Assembly (NCBI GenBank): GCA_031283145.1
Contig: JAITCJ010000173.1
Span: 1-6,571, forward strand
Direction: 5' to 3'
DNA length: 6,571 nt
Source of the DNA: Holophagales bacterium
Lineage (GTDB): Bacteria; Acidobacteriota; Holophagae; Holophagales; Holophagaceae
The notes under the pieces were generated by a model. The model was not told where the DNA came from, made no database searches, and worked only from the letters and a program-made list of their open reading frames with translations. Every line of letters begins with the position of its first letter. Positions within the stretch are counted from its first letter, which is position 1. Made by a program: the position numbers and the translations under genes. Positions 1 through 6,571 of the stretch are shown piece after piece.

Positions 1-1382
1 TCAGCGGTCAGAAGATCAATGTCACTGAGGGCAGAGCGGCGCTTCATACGGCTCTGCGCGCACCTGCGGAAACTGTTGTGAATGTGGACGGCCGCAATGT
101 TGTGCCTGATGTCCACGCTGTGCTTGAGGCGATGGAGAGATTTGCCAATCAGGTTCGCGGAGGGGAATGGAGGGGGTACACGGGTAAACCAATTAATTCT
201 GTGGTAAATATCGGCATTGGCGGCAGCGACCTTGGGCCTGTCATGGCATATGAGGCGCTGAGACATTATTCACAGCGGGATATTGCCGTGATATATGTTT
301 CCAATGTTGACGGCACTGATATTGTGGAATCACTGCGCGGACTGAATCCTGAAACCACGTTGTTCATTGTGTCCAGCAAGACTTTCACGACGCAGGAGAC
401 TATGGCCAATGCTCAGACAGCGCGAGATTGGCTGCTGGGCGCTCTGAAAGACGAGGCTTCTGTCGCCAGGCACTTTGCGGCTGTTTCGACCAACGCTGAA
501 AAAGTGACACGGTTCGGAATTGATAAGGGCAATATGTTTGGCTTTTGGGATTGGGTTGGGGGGCGCTACAGCATGGACAGCGCTATTGGCCTGTCAACTA
601 TGATCGCTGTGGGGCCGGATGTGTTTCGCCGTATGTTGCGCGGTTTCCACTCTATGGACGTCCATTTCCGTACCGCTCCGTTCTCTGAAAACATGCCTGT
701 TCTCATGGCGCTGCTCGGTATTTGGTACGTTGATTTCTTTGGCGCGGAGACTCACGCCGTACTTCCGTATGATCAGTATTTACGCCGTTTCCCGGCCTAT
801 CTTCAGCAGTTGATGATGGAAAGCAATGGGAAACGCGTAACGCTGGATGGAACGCCGATAGACGTACCCACGAGCGCTGTTATTTGGGGAGAGCCGGGGA
901 CTAATGGTCAGCACAGTTTTTATCAGCTCATTCATCAGGGTACTCGCCTGATTCCGGTTGATTTTATCTGCTTCGCTGAATCCCTCAATCCTGTCGGACG
1001 GCATCATTTTATGCTCATGTCGAATGTATTCGCTCAGGCGGAGGCGCTGGCCTTTGGCAAGACTGAGTCTGAGGCACTGTCGGAGGGTGTTCAGGAATCA
1101 TTAGCGCCACATAAGGTCTTTGAGGGCAATCGGCCATCCAGCGTTTTGATGGCTAGGCAGTTGACGCCTGAGGTTCTGGGGAGCCTTATAGCCCTGTACG
1201 AACATATAACTTTTACGCAGTCGGCGATTTGGGGCATCAACGCTTTTGACCAGTGGGGCGTTGAATTGGGCAAGGTTCTGGCGAATAAGATTCTGCCTGA
1301 ATTGGACTACCGGAATGACGCGCCCTTGAACCACGACAGCAGTACAAACGCGCTGATAAAACGATTTAAAGAATGGCGATAG
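1..1382 (+). CDS. pgi: Glucose-6-phosphate isomerase, 5'-truncated by window edge
   Basis: This enzyme interconverts glucose-6-phosphate and fructose-6-phosphate in the cytoplasm, in glycolysis and gluconeogenesis. The reading frame is open from base 3, and the residues before the GTG at 78 ([19 protein letters not shown]) match the conserved family segment. That GTG is therefore not the start. About 80 N-terminal residues lie outside the window, and 459 are visible. The sugar-phosphate motifs GIGGSDLGP (about nt 210-236) and SKTFTT are present. Both family signatures are intact: [14 protein letters not shown], and the C-terminal [18 protein letters not shown]. By family comparison the catalytic residues are Glu in MESNGK (819-821), His in GTNGQH (912-914) and Lys in GVELGK (1272-1274), all present. 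It resembles the long E. coli-type Pgi. The TAG stop is 26 bases before mutL, so shared transcription is plausible. Identity is very secure. Confidence 0.97.
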   Translation, partial: SGQKINVTEGRAALHTALRAPAETVVNVDGRNVVPDVHAVLEAMERFANQVRGGEWRGYTGKPINSVVNIGIGGSDLGPVMAYEALRHYSQRDIAVIYVSNVDGTDIVESLRGLNPETTLFIVSSKTFTTQETMANAQTARDWLLGALKDEASVARHFAAVSTNAEKVTRFGIDKGNMFGFWDWVGGRYSMDSAIGLSTMIAVGPDVFRRMLRGFHSMDVHFRTAPFSENMPVLMALLGIWYVDFFGAETHAVLPYDQYLRRFPAYLQQLMMESNGKRVTLDGTPIDVPTSAVIWGEPGTNGQHSFYQLIHQGTRLIPVDFICFAESLNPVGRHHFMLMSNVFAQAEALAFGKTESEALSEGVQESLAPHKVFEGNRPSSVLMARQLTPEVLGSLIALYEHITFTQSAIWGINAFDQWGVELGKVLANKILPELDYRNDAPLNHDSSTNALIKRFKEWR

Positions 1383-1408
1383 ATTTTTTATTGTAATTTT
1401 GCGTTTTT

Positions 1409-3217
1409 ATGAACAGCGCTTCCCGCATACGCGTTCTTTCTGACCAAGTGGCAAATCAGATTGCCGCTGGAGAAGTTGTGGAGCGTCCTGCTTCTGTTCT
1501 CAAAGAACTTGTGGAAAACGCGCTGGATGCCGGCGCTGTGTCTTTAGAGATAACCTGGGAGGAAGGTGGGCGAAAGCTGTTAGAGGTCGCGGACAATGGC
1601 TGCGGGATGTCAAGAGACGACCTCTATTTAGCTCTGGAGCGCCATGCTACGAGCAAGATCAAGTCCGCTCAGGATTTGCAGACACTGGAGAGTTTTGGCT
1701 TTCGCGGTGAGGCGCTTCCGAGTATCGCCAGCGTTGCGCGTTTTGAGCTTCATAGTTCTGAAGTTGACGGGGGTGGTTATAAATTGCTCTCTGAATTTGG
1801 CGTTATCCGCAATGTGACGCCTATGCCACGAGCCAAAGGAACAACGGTAACTGTCAGGGATATCTTTATGCAGATGCCGGCTCGCAGACGATTTTTAAAG
1901 TCGGCGGAAACAGAACACGCTCATCTCTGGGACACAATTACGCGTTTGGCTTTGGCGTCGCCGCAGGTTCGCTGGAAAATCCGCTCTGACAAATCCGGCG
2001 AATTGATCCTGCCTGTCGCGCAGGAATTGAAACATCGCCTTGTTTCGCTTTTGGGCGAAAAAATGTCGCGCTTGATTGCTTTCACCGATGGCGAGGCTCC
2101 CTGGCAGGTTCACGGATATATAAGTCCGCCTGATTTGAGCTATAGAGACCGCAGTCACTTATATTTATTTGTCAATGGGAGGCCGGTTAGAGACAGACTT
2201 ATGCTTTCCGCGCTGGCGAGCGGTTGGGATGGTTTTTTCCCAAAGGGCGCTTATCCGGTTGTGGCGCTGTTTTTGGAACTGCCGCCGGAGGCTGTTGATG
2301 TGAATGTTCATCCTACTAAAGCGGAAGTCCGCTTTCGGGAGCCACAGCGAGTTTTTCCATGGATAAGCCGAGTAATGAGTCAGGCATGGGGCGCAGCGAA
2401 GGGGGAACTGCCCAGTGTCCTCAGCCTGCCCCCTAAGCCGGTTGAGCATGTTTTTGAGGAGCCTGTAAAGCGTCTCGGCGCGGCTCAGGAACATCGCAAC
2501 TTGTGGAGAGACGATTATAATCGTGAAGCGATGGGATCTATGCGTCAGGCGTTTTCACCGAGCCTGGATCGTCCTTATGATTTTTCAGCGCAAAAGATTA
2601 ATGCCGCGGAAACCGCCATCGGTCTTGCTGACCCAAGTCCTATTCGATATTTGGGGTCTTTTTCTGAAACTTATCTTTTGGCTGAGTTTCGGTCCGAAAA
2701 TATGCCGGAGCTTTGGATGGTTGATCAACACGCGGCTCATGAGCGCGTACTCTATGAGCGGCTGTTTTCGCGCAGGCATCAACCGGCAGTTCAGCCGCTG
2801 CTGCCGCCGAGGGTAATCAATATAGGCCGTACCCACGCGGCAAAGCTGAGTCCTTTTCTGGAGGAACTTTGCCGCATAGGCGTTGAAGTTGAAGCGTTCG
2901 GGGAAGACGCGGTGACTGTCAGGGGGCTGCCTGATTTTCTGGCGCGGCGGGAGCCTGAATCCCTTATAGAAGACCTTTTAATCAGAATGGAATCCGCCGG
3001 AAGCGTCGATTTAGATTATTTTCGTATAGAACTCAACGCTGAACTCGCTTGCCGCGCCGCGATAAAAAAGAACAGCGCCCTGGATTCCGCGCAAGCGCAA
3101 GCCCTTTTGGAGTCATTAATTAAATGCGATAAGCCTTTGACTTGCCCCCACGGAAGGCCGGTCATTAAAAAAATGACTTTGCTTGAGCTAGAGCGAAGTT
3201 TTGGAAGGCGAAATTAG
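1409..3217 (+). CDS. mutL: DNA mismatch repair protein MutL, endonuclease-type
   Basis: MutL is the ATP-dependent mediator of mismatch repair, linking MutS to strand incision. The 602 residues begin with a GHKL ATPase domain. It shows KELVENALDAGA (general base Glu33, Mg-binding Asn37), DNGCGM at 62-67, RHATSK at 78-83 and GFRGEAL at 97-103. The transducer domain with VNGRPVRD and VNVHPTKAEVRF runs to about residue 310. A low-complexity linker spans roughly 325-405. The C-terminal dimerisation domain starts near IRYLGSFSETYLL (412). It carries DQHAAHERVLYE (439-450), ACRAAIKK, CPHGRP (579-584) and FGR (598-600), which are the metal-site motifs of nicking MutL/PMS2 proteins. VQPLLPP at 461-467 sits where other MutLs bind the sliding clamp. 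ATG 1409 is the only reasonable start, because an in-frame TAA lies at 1394-1396 and the conserved N-terminus begins at once. No Shine-Dalgarno site precedes it, and the leader is U-rich. Confidence 0.97.
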   Translation: MNSASRIRVLSDQVANQIAAGEVVERPASVLKELVENALDAGAVSLEITWEEGGRKLLEVADNGCGMSRDDLYLALERHATSKIKSAQDLQTLESFGFRGEALPSIASVARFELHSSEVDGGGYKLLSEFGVIRNVTPMPRAKGTTVTVRDIFMQMPARRRFLKSAETEHAHLWDTITRLALASPQVRWKIRSDKSGELILPVAQELKHRLVSLLGEKMSRLIAFTDGEAPWQVHGYISPPDLSYRDRSHLYLFVNGRPVRDRLMLSALASGWDGFFPKGAYPVVALFLELPPEAVDVNVHPTKAEVRFREPQRVFPWISRVMSQAWGAAKGELPSVLSLPPKPVEHVFEEPVKRLGAAQEHRNLWRDDYNREAMGSMRQAFSPSLDRPYDFSAQKINAAETAIGLADPSPIRYLGSFSETYLLAEFRSENMPELWMVDQHAAHERVLYERLFSRRHQPAVQPLLPPRVINIGRTHAAKLSPFLEELCRIGVEVEAFGEDAVTVRGLPDFLARREPESLIEDLLIRMESAGSVDLDYFRIELNAELACRAAIKKNSALDSAQAQALLESLIKCDKPLTCPHGRPVIKKMTLLELERSFGRRN

Positions 3218-3221
3218 CAGT

Positions 3222-3251
3222 TTGACATTTTGATGGTTGTGTTTCTATTAA
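3222..3251 (+). promoter_or_regulatory. Possible sigma70-type promoter upstream of guaB
   Basis: A perfect TTGACA (3222-3227) lies just after the mutL stop. It is followed at 18 bases by TATTAA (3246-3251), which matches the -10 consensus at four of six positions. A 16-base spacing to TCTATT also gives four of six. The site is in the 111-base mutL-guaB gap, about 70 bases before the guaB start, in A/T-rich DNA. The -10 is weak, and such matches occur by chance in A/T-rich sequence, so this is only a candidate. Confidence 0.35.
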
Positions 3252-3318
3252 AAAATACGGAATTTTATAGCATTGCAACCTGGTAATGAGTTAAAATCTT
3301 AGGGCTTGAAGAATCTTC

Positions 3319-3323
3319 AGAGG
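3319..3323 (+). promoter_or_regulatory. Ribosome binding site deciding the guaB start
   Basis: AGAGG ends five bases before ATG 3329 but only two bases before the overlapping in-frame GTG at 3326. The spacing favours the ATG as the true initiation codon. Confidence 0.6.
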
Positions 3324-3328
3324 TTGTG

Positions 3329-4789
3329 ATGCTGACTTTGCCCCTTACCCGCGCACTCACATTTGATGATGTGCTATTGGTTCCGGGACCCAGCGAAATC
3401 CACCCGAACAACATAAACCTGAATACATGCCTTACATCGAATATCAGACTTGGTATCCCATTGATCAGCGCAGCGATGGATACCGTGACGGAAGCCAGTT
3501 TGGCTATATCTTTGGCCCAGCAAGGCGGCATGGGAATTATCCACAAAAACATGAGCATTGAGCGCCAAGTTGAAGAAGTTGACAAGGTTAAACGCTCAGA
3601 ATCCGGGATGATAACCAACCCTATTACCATCAGTCCCAATGCGCCAATCAGCGAAGCAGAAGCCATGATGGCAAAATTCAAAATTTCAGGAGTGCATGTC
3701 GTTGAAAACGGAAAGCTGATTGGGATACTTACCAACCGCGATCTCCGCTTTGAGACAGACTTGGATACCCCGGTAAAAGAGTGCATGACGTCAAAAAATT
3801 TGGTGACGGTTCCAATCGGCACTACGCTGGAACAGGCAAAGCTCAAGTTACAGGAACATCGCATTGAAAAATTGCTTGTTGTTAACGACAGCGGCGCTCT
3901 AAAGGGTCTGATCACTGTAAAGGATATTGAAAAGACAATTAATTATCCAAACGCCTGCAAAGACGACCTTGGACGTTTAAGGGTCGGCGCGGCTGTAGGA
4001 ATTTCGGCGGACTTGCTGGATCGCGCGAGAGCGTTGATTGAGGCCAAAGCAGATATTCTCTGCATTGATAGCAGTCATGGTCATAGCAAGAGCGTCATTG
4101 ATTCACTCAGGGCACTGAAAGAGGCTTTTCCGGCAACTCCCGTCATCGCGGGCAACGTGGCAACTTATGAAGGCGCCAGGGACCTGGCCAAAGCCGGTGC
4201 CGATGCTATCAAGGTCGGCATAGGACCAGGATCAATTTGCACAACCCGTATAATCACCGGAGCCGGTATGCCCCAGCTCACGGCGATTGTCGAGGTGTCA
4301 AGGGCATGCCGCGAGTTTGGCGTGTGTTGTATCGGCGATGGCGGGATCAAATTCAGCGGCGATATTGCCAAAGCCATCGCCGCCGGAGCGGATTGCGTCA
4401 TGATTGGCAGTTTGTTTGCGGGTACAGAAGAAGCCCCCGGCGAAACCATTTTCTACCAGGGTCGGACATTCAAGAGCTATAGGGGCATGGGTTCTATAGG
4501 AGCAATGAAAGCCGGCAGCAAGGACCGATATTTCCAAACGGGGAAAGAAGACGTAAAACTAGTACCGGAGGGCATTGAAGGCCAAGTTCCGTATAAAGGC
4601 AAGTTGGTTGATCTGGTGACTCAACTGCTGGGCGGCCTTCGCGCAGGCATGGGTCTGGTTGGCGGCAAGGACATCCGCGAATTCCAAGATCGAGCCACCT
4701 TTGTTCAAATCAGCAGCGCCGGACTCCGTGAGAGTCACGCCCATGACGTAATGATTACAAAAGAAGCGCCAAATTACAGAATGGAGTAG
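3329..4789 (+). CDS. guaB: Inosine-5'-monophosphate dehydrogenase
   Basis: IMP dehydrogenase oxidises IMP to XMP with NAD+, the first committed step of GMP synthesis in the cytoplasm. From ATG 3329 the protein has 486 residues, close to the 488 of E. coli GuaB. The (beta/alpha)8 barrel begins with [11 protein letters not shown] near residue 10. Two CBS domains are inserted at roughly 90-205, with [17 protein letters not shown] opening the first and [10 protein letters not shown] closing the second. The catalytic loop GPGSICTTR contains the IMP-attacking Cys304 (nt 4238-4240). [13 protein letters not shown] and [13 protein letters not shown] bind phosphate and purine. The mobile flap has YRGMGS, and KDRYFQ with Arg400 (4526-4528) corresponds to the catalytic Arg401 of E. 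coli. These core residues are all present, so the enzyme should be active. The CBS pair is a usual site of purine-nucleotide regulation in this family. An in-frame GTG three bases upstream (3326) would add one residue but is too close to the ribosome binding site. cutA follows after 32 bases. Confidence 0.97.
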   Translation: MLTLPLTRALTFDDVLLVPGPSEIHPNNINLNTCLTSNIRLGIPLISAAMDTVTEASLAISLAQQGGMGIIHKNMSIERQVEEVDKVKRSESGMITNPITISPNAPISEAEAMMAKFKISGVHVVENGKLIGILTNRDLRFETDLDTPVKECMTSKNLVTVPIGTTLEQAKLKLQEHRIEKLLVVNDSGALKGLITVKDIEKTINYPNACKDDLGRLRVGAAVGISADLLDRARALIEAKADILCIDSSHGHSKSVIDSLRALKEAFPATPVIAGNVATYEGARDLAKAGADAIKVGIGPGSICTTRIITGAGMPQLTAIVEVSRACREFGVCCIGDGGIKFSGDIAKAIAAGADCVMIGSLFAGTEEAPGETIFYQGRTFKSYRGMGSIGAMKAGSKDRYFQTGKEDVKLVPEGIEGQVPYKGKLVDLVTQLLGGLRAGMGLVGGKDIREFQDRATFVQISSAGLRESHAHDVMITKEAPNYRME

Positions 4790-4807
4790 TATAGAATCTT
4801 TAAGCGC

Positions 4808-4813
4808 GGAGGG
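4808..4813 (+). promoter_or_regulatory. Strong ribosome binding site of cutA
   Basis: GGAGGG lies eight bases before ATG 4822. It is a near-consensus Shine-Dalgarno sequence at good spacing and fixes the cutA start. Confidence 0.75.
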
Positions 4814-4821
4814 TCCTGCTT

Positions 4822-5154
4822 ATGACCGATGCCTGTGTAGTAATAACCACTTGCGGCAACGAGGAAACAGCCCTCAAAATCGCTTCCGCGTTAGTAGATC
4901 AGAATTTAGCGGCCTGTGTGAGTCTTATTACGGGCGTTAAAAGTTACTACTTTTTTGAGGGAAGCACACACATGGATGAGGAAGTCGAACTCATGATAAA
5001 GACTCGTTGCGAACTATTTGATAAGGTATCGGCATTAATCACAGAATTACACACTTATGACGTGCCGGAAATAATTATGCTCAAAGTTGACGCCGCCTCC
5101 GAGCCATTTCTCAAGTGGATCAACCAAACAACCAAAGCGCGGCAGTTAGGCTAA
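4822..5154 (+). CDS. cutA: CutA1 family divalent-cation tolerance protein
   Basis: This is a small cytoplasmic protein of the CutA1 family, which forms very stable trimers with a PII-like ferredoxin fold. Mutations in E. coli cutA were linked to copper tolerance, but the true biochemical role of the family is unsettled. The 110 residues cover the whole domain. An N-terminal strand VVITTCGNEETALKIASALV is followed by the family hallmark LAACVSLITGVKSYYFFEG (about 31-49), then EVELMIKTR, and finally TYDVPEIIMLKVDAASEPFLKWI (about 77-99). It has no signal peptide or membrane segment, and it lacks the N-terminal extension of the E. coli protein. The strong ribosome binding site and conserved N-terminus make ATG 4822 secure. 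It lies 32 bases after guaB and 86 before glpX. Sharing a transcript with guaB is plausible, but no functional link is evident. Family assignment is firm and function is not. Confidence 0.93.
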   Translation: MTDACVVITTCGNEETALKIASALVDQNLAACVSLITGVKSYYFFEGSTHMDEEVELMIKTRCELFDKVSALITELHTYDVPEIIMLKVDAASEPFLKWINQTTKARQLG

Positions 5155-5230
5155 TCAATTTCATTTTTTAACTGATGTTTCATGCCAGAAACCATTATGT
5201 GTTACTTTTGTGACGAGGGCTTTTTTATCC

Positions 5231-5235
5231 GGAGG
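5231..5235 (+). promoter_or_regulatory. Ribosome binding site of glpX
   Basis: GGAGG lies five bases before ATG 5241. It is a consensus Shine-Dalgarno core with short but workable spacing. The rest of the 86-base cutA-glpX gap (5155-5240) is A/T-rich and shows no convincing promoter or terminator. Confidence 0.7.
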
Positions 5236-5240
5236 CAAAC

Positions 5241-6215
5241 ATGCAAGCACAATCGAATCTCGTAGGCGGTTTCTTACATGTTGTTGAAATGGCCGCGATT
5301 GCTTGCGCCAGAAGCATTGGTCATGGAGACCGCAAATACAGCGACCATCTTGCCGTTGAAGCAATGCGAAAGGCCATGGATAAAATAGAGATGGACGGCA
5401 CCATCGTAATTGGCGAAGGCGAGCGTGATGAAGCTCCAATGTTGTTTGTCGGCGAAAAAGTCGGGATGGGAACTCCCTTTGAACCAATTGACATTGCCGT
5501 TGATCCACTGGAAGGGACAAACCTGTGCGCAACAGGCGCGTCAAACGCCATTGCGGTTATGGCCGCCGCTGAAAAGGGCGGTTTACTACACGCCCCGGAC
5601 CTGTACATGGAAAAACTGGTGGTAGCCGCGCCAGCAAAAGGCAAAGTCAGCCTGGACTACCCTGTCGCCAAAAACCTGGCCATCATTGCGGAGAGCGCTA
5701 ACCGCAAAGTCGAAGATTTGACAATCGTAGTGTTAGACCGCCCCAGACATGATCAATTAATTAGCGATATTCGCACCGCCGGCGCAAGGATTCAACTGAT
5801 TGGCGATGGCGATTTAAGCGCGGGTATTGCAGCGGCTGTAAGCGGAACGGGCATACACGCCTTAATGGGCATTGGCGGAGCGCCGGAGGGCGTATTGACC
5901 GCCGCGGCAATGAAGTGTCTCAATGGAGAAATACAGGGCCGCTTACACACCGCGCAAAATACAGCTTCTAAAGAAAAGGCGGAAGCTATGGGCGTTGATT
6001 TTAATCGCGTCTATTTTACCAACGACCTTGCGCCGGGCGAAAATATCATATTTGCCGCTTGCGGCGTGACTGACGGCAGTTTGCTCAAAGGCGCAAGATT
6101 CTTTGGCGACGGCATCAGAACCACCAGTCTTATAATGACCTACAAGCCAAAAACCATAAGATTTACAGATTCTGTTCACGTAAAAGGCGGAGAAGATATA
6201 CTTATTCGTTTTTAG
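5241..6215 (+). CDS. glpX: Class II fructose-1,6-bisphosphatase (GlpX type)
   Basis: The enzyme hydrolyses fructose-1,6-bisphosphate to fructose-6-phosphate, the irreversible step of gluconeogenesis, in the cytoplasm. Some family members also act on sedoheptulose-1,7-bisphosphate, which sequence alone cannot decide. The 324 residues are near the usual GlpX length. Expected metal-site residues are present: Asp30 in GHGDRK, Glu59 in [13 protein letters not shown], Asp88 and Glu91 in VDPLEGT, and Glu216 in GIGGAPEGV. Other family blocks are APDLYMEKL (118-126), [10 protein letters not shown] (165-174), GDGDLSAGI (188-196) and [17 protein letters not shown] (271-287). The [20 protein letters not shown] and GSLLKGARF wording looks closer to alphaproteobacterial and related GlpX proteins than to E. 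coli GlpX; this is from memory, without a search. Together with Pgi upstream it covers two successive gluconeogenic steps. The last gene begins only 22 bases downstream. Confidence 0.95.
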   Translation: MQAQSNLVGGFLHVVEMAAIACARSIGHGDRKYSDHLAVEAMRKAMDKIEMDGTIVIGEGERDEAPMLFVGEKVGMGTPFEPIDIAVDPLEGTNLCATGASNAIAVMAAAEKGGLLHAPDLYMEKLVVAAPAKGKVSLDYPVAKNLAIIAESANRKVEDLTIVVLDRPRHDQLISDIRTAGARIQLIGDGDLSAGIAAAVSGTGIHALMGIGGAPEGVLTAAAMKCLNGEIQGRLHTAQNTASKEKAEAMGVDFNRVYFTNDLAPGENIIFAACGVTDGSLLKGARFFGDGIRTTSLIMTYKPKTIRFTDSVHVKGGEDILIRF

Positions 6216-6237
6216 CGCATTTCTCGCAGAGTAATTT

Positions 6238-6571
6238 ATGCAACCCCATTTGATCTTTCGTGTTCACACTGATCGCCGCTCAGGATTGGGTCATGTGTCA
6301 AGAGCCTTGTCACTTGCGGATCCTTGGCAAGCCCTGGGAGGTATAGCTACCATAGCTATTAGCGGAGATGAACGCGCCAGAGCAATAGCCTCAGGCAAAG
6401 ACCCATTTTCAGAATCACAGTTGCCATGTTCAGCAATTTATCTTGGCAAGTCAATAGACTCGCCTTTGTCTGGATATCTTAAACATGAAAAGGCAGTGGT
6501 ATTAGTTGATCTATGGAATGTTACCGCAGATCAAGTCAATGCGTTGCGTCCGCTGAAAGTCGCCCTTATGG
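6238..6571 (+). CDS. PseG/SpsG-like sugar-nucleotide protein, 3'-truncated by window edge
   Basis: An open frame starts at ATG 6238 and runs off the right end, giving 111 codons. The N-terminus IFRVHTDRRSGLGHVSRALSLA fits the R-x-D-x(4)-G-x-GH-x(2)-R-x-L-x-LA pattern that opens PseG (UDP-2,4-diacetamido-2,4,6-trideoxy-beta-L-altropyranose hydrolase of pseudaminic acid synthesis), SpsG and related GT-B-fold, MurG-like proteins. About 80 residues later, AVVLVDLWNVTADQVNALRPLKVALM resembles the following strand-helix-strand of the same family (VVDxYxLDxxWxxxLRP). The Asp expected early in the motif is His10 in R-V-H-T-D, with an Asp two residues later, so the match is imperfect. Only a weak AGAG (6228-6231) precedes the start. 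The 22-base gap after glpX suggests co-transcription. A role in surface glycan or nonulosonic acid synthesis is inference. Other GT-B enzymes remain possible. Confidence 0.65.
   Translation, partial: MQPHLIFRVHTDRRSGLGHVSRALSLADPWQALGGIATIAISGDERARAIASGKDPFSESQLPCSAIYLGKSIDSPLSGYLKHEKAVVLVDLWNVTADQVNALRPLKVALM

Larger units (their letters stand above)
3218..3328. other. Apparent strand-composition switch near the mutL-guaB gap
   Basis: Hand counts of sampled lines show the + strand is G- and T-rich to the left and A- and C-rich to the right of this gap, although all the genes share one orientation. The exact turning point was not located more finely than between about 2.7 and 3.6 kb. The gap itself is A/T-rich and contains only the candidate promoter and the guaB ribosome binding site. 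The cause is unknown. Confidence 0.45.

Noticed and set aside
978..1007. The Pgi segment [10 protein letters not shown] lacks the His seen in E. coli at the matching THNP position, which suggested a lost catalytic residue.
   Set aside because: The catalytic His of the family is the one in GTNGQH, 31 residues after the catalytic Glu in MESNGK. Both are present here, at 912-914 and 819-821, so the enzyme looks intact.
2165..2494. A 109-codon open frame on the - strand inside mutL.
   Set aside because: It lies wholly within the conserved mutL frame, has no ribosome binding evidence I could see, and resembles no known family.
3252..3266. A small inverted repeat, AAAAT-ACGGA-ATTTT, as a mutL terminator.
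   Set aside because: The stem is five A-U pairs with no G-C pair and no T-tract of its own, too weak for an intrinsic terminator.
3271..3298. A 28-base stretch in the mutL-guaB gap ending in GTTAAAAT, considered as a dif-like XerCD site because of the skew switch.
   Set aside because: Only about half the bases match the E. coli dif sequence, and the recognisable arms are poor. This is close to what A/T-rich DNA gives by chance.
3265..3915. A 216-codon open frame on the - strand overlapping guaB.
   Set aside because: It lies opposite a strongly conserved guaB frame, shows no recognisable domain, and reads as a low-information shadow of the coding strand.
5155..5240. The cutA-glpX gap as a site for a terminator or promoter, because of the run of T at 5221-5226 and an imperfect GTTAC/GTGAC pair.
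   Set aside because: No stable hairpin precedes the T-run, and no -35/-10 pair at normal spacing is convincing.

Overview
This window is an ordinary-looking, gene-dense bacterial chromosome segment. It holds six protein genes, all on the + strand, with gaps of about 20 to 110 bases. In order they are: the 3' part of pgi (glucose-6-phosphate isomerase, cut by the left edge), mutL (mismatch repair), guaB (IMP dehydrogenase), cutA (CutA1 family protein), glpX (class II fructose-1,6-bisphosphatase), and the 5' part of a PseG/SpsG-like sugar-nucleotide enzyme gene cut by the right edge. No tRNA, rRNA, CRISPR array, insertion sequence or long repeat was seen. No gap without a gene exceeds about 110 bases.

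The gene set and the Shine-Dalgarno sites at guaB, cutA and glpX fit a bacterium of medium G+C, probably Gram-negative. The long E. coli-type Pgi and class II FBPase agree with this, but the phylum cannot be fixed from this window. MutL carries the endonuclease motif that E. coli MutL lacks, so mismatch repair here is probably of the MutH-independent type.

Layout: pgi and mutL are separated by 26 bases and may be co-transcribed. A 111-base gap (3218-3328) with a possible sigma70-type promoter precedes guaB. guaB and cutA are 32 bases apart, cutA and glpX 86 bases, and glpX and the last gene 22 bases. The second block could therefore be one transcript. Pgi and GlpX act in adjacent steps of gluconeogenesis (fructose-1,6-bisphosphate to fructose-6-phosphate to glucose-6-phosphate). 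GuaB starts GMP synthesis. The last gene may open a surface-glycan locus beyond the window.

The most unusual signal is compositional. The + strand is rich in G and T through pgi-mutL, then turns rich in A and C from guaB to glpX, although all the genes point the same way. The switch lies near the mutL-guaB gap. It could mark a replication-strand boundary, an old inversion end, or an assembly join. I saw no convincing novel biological system here.
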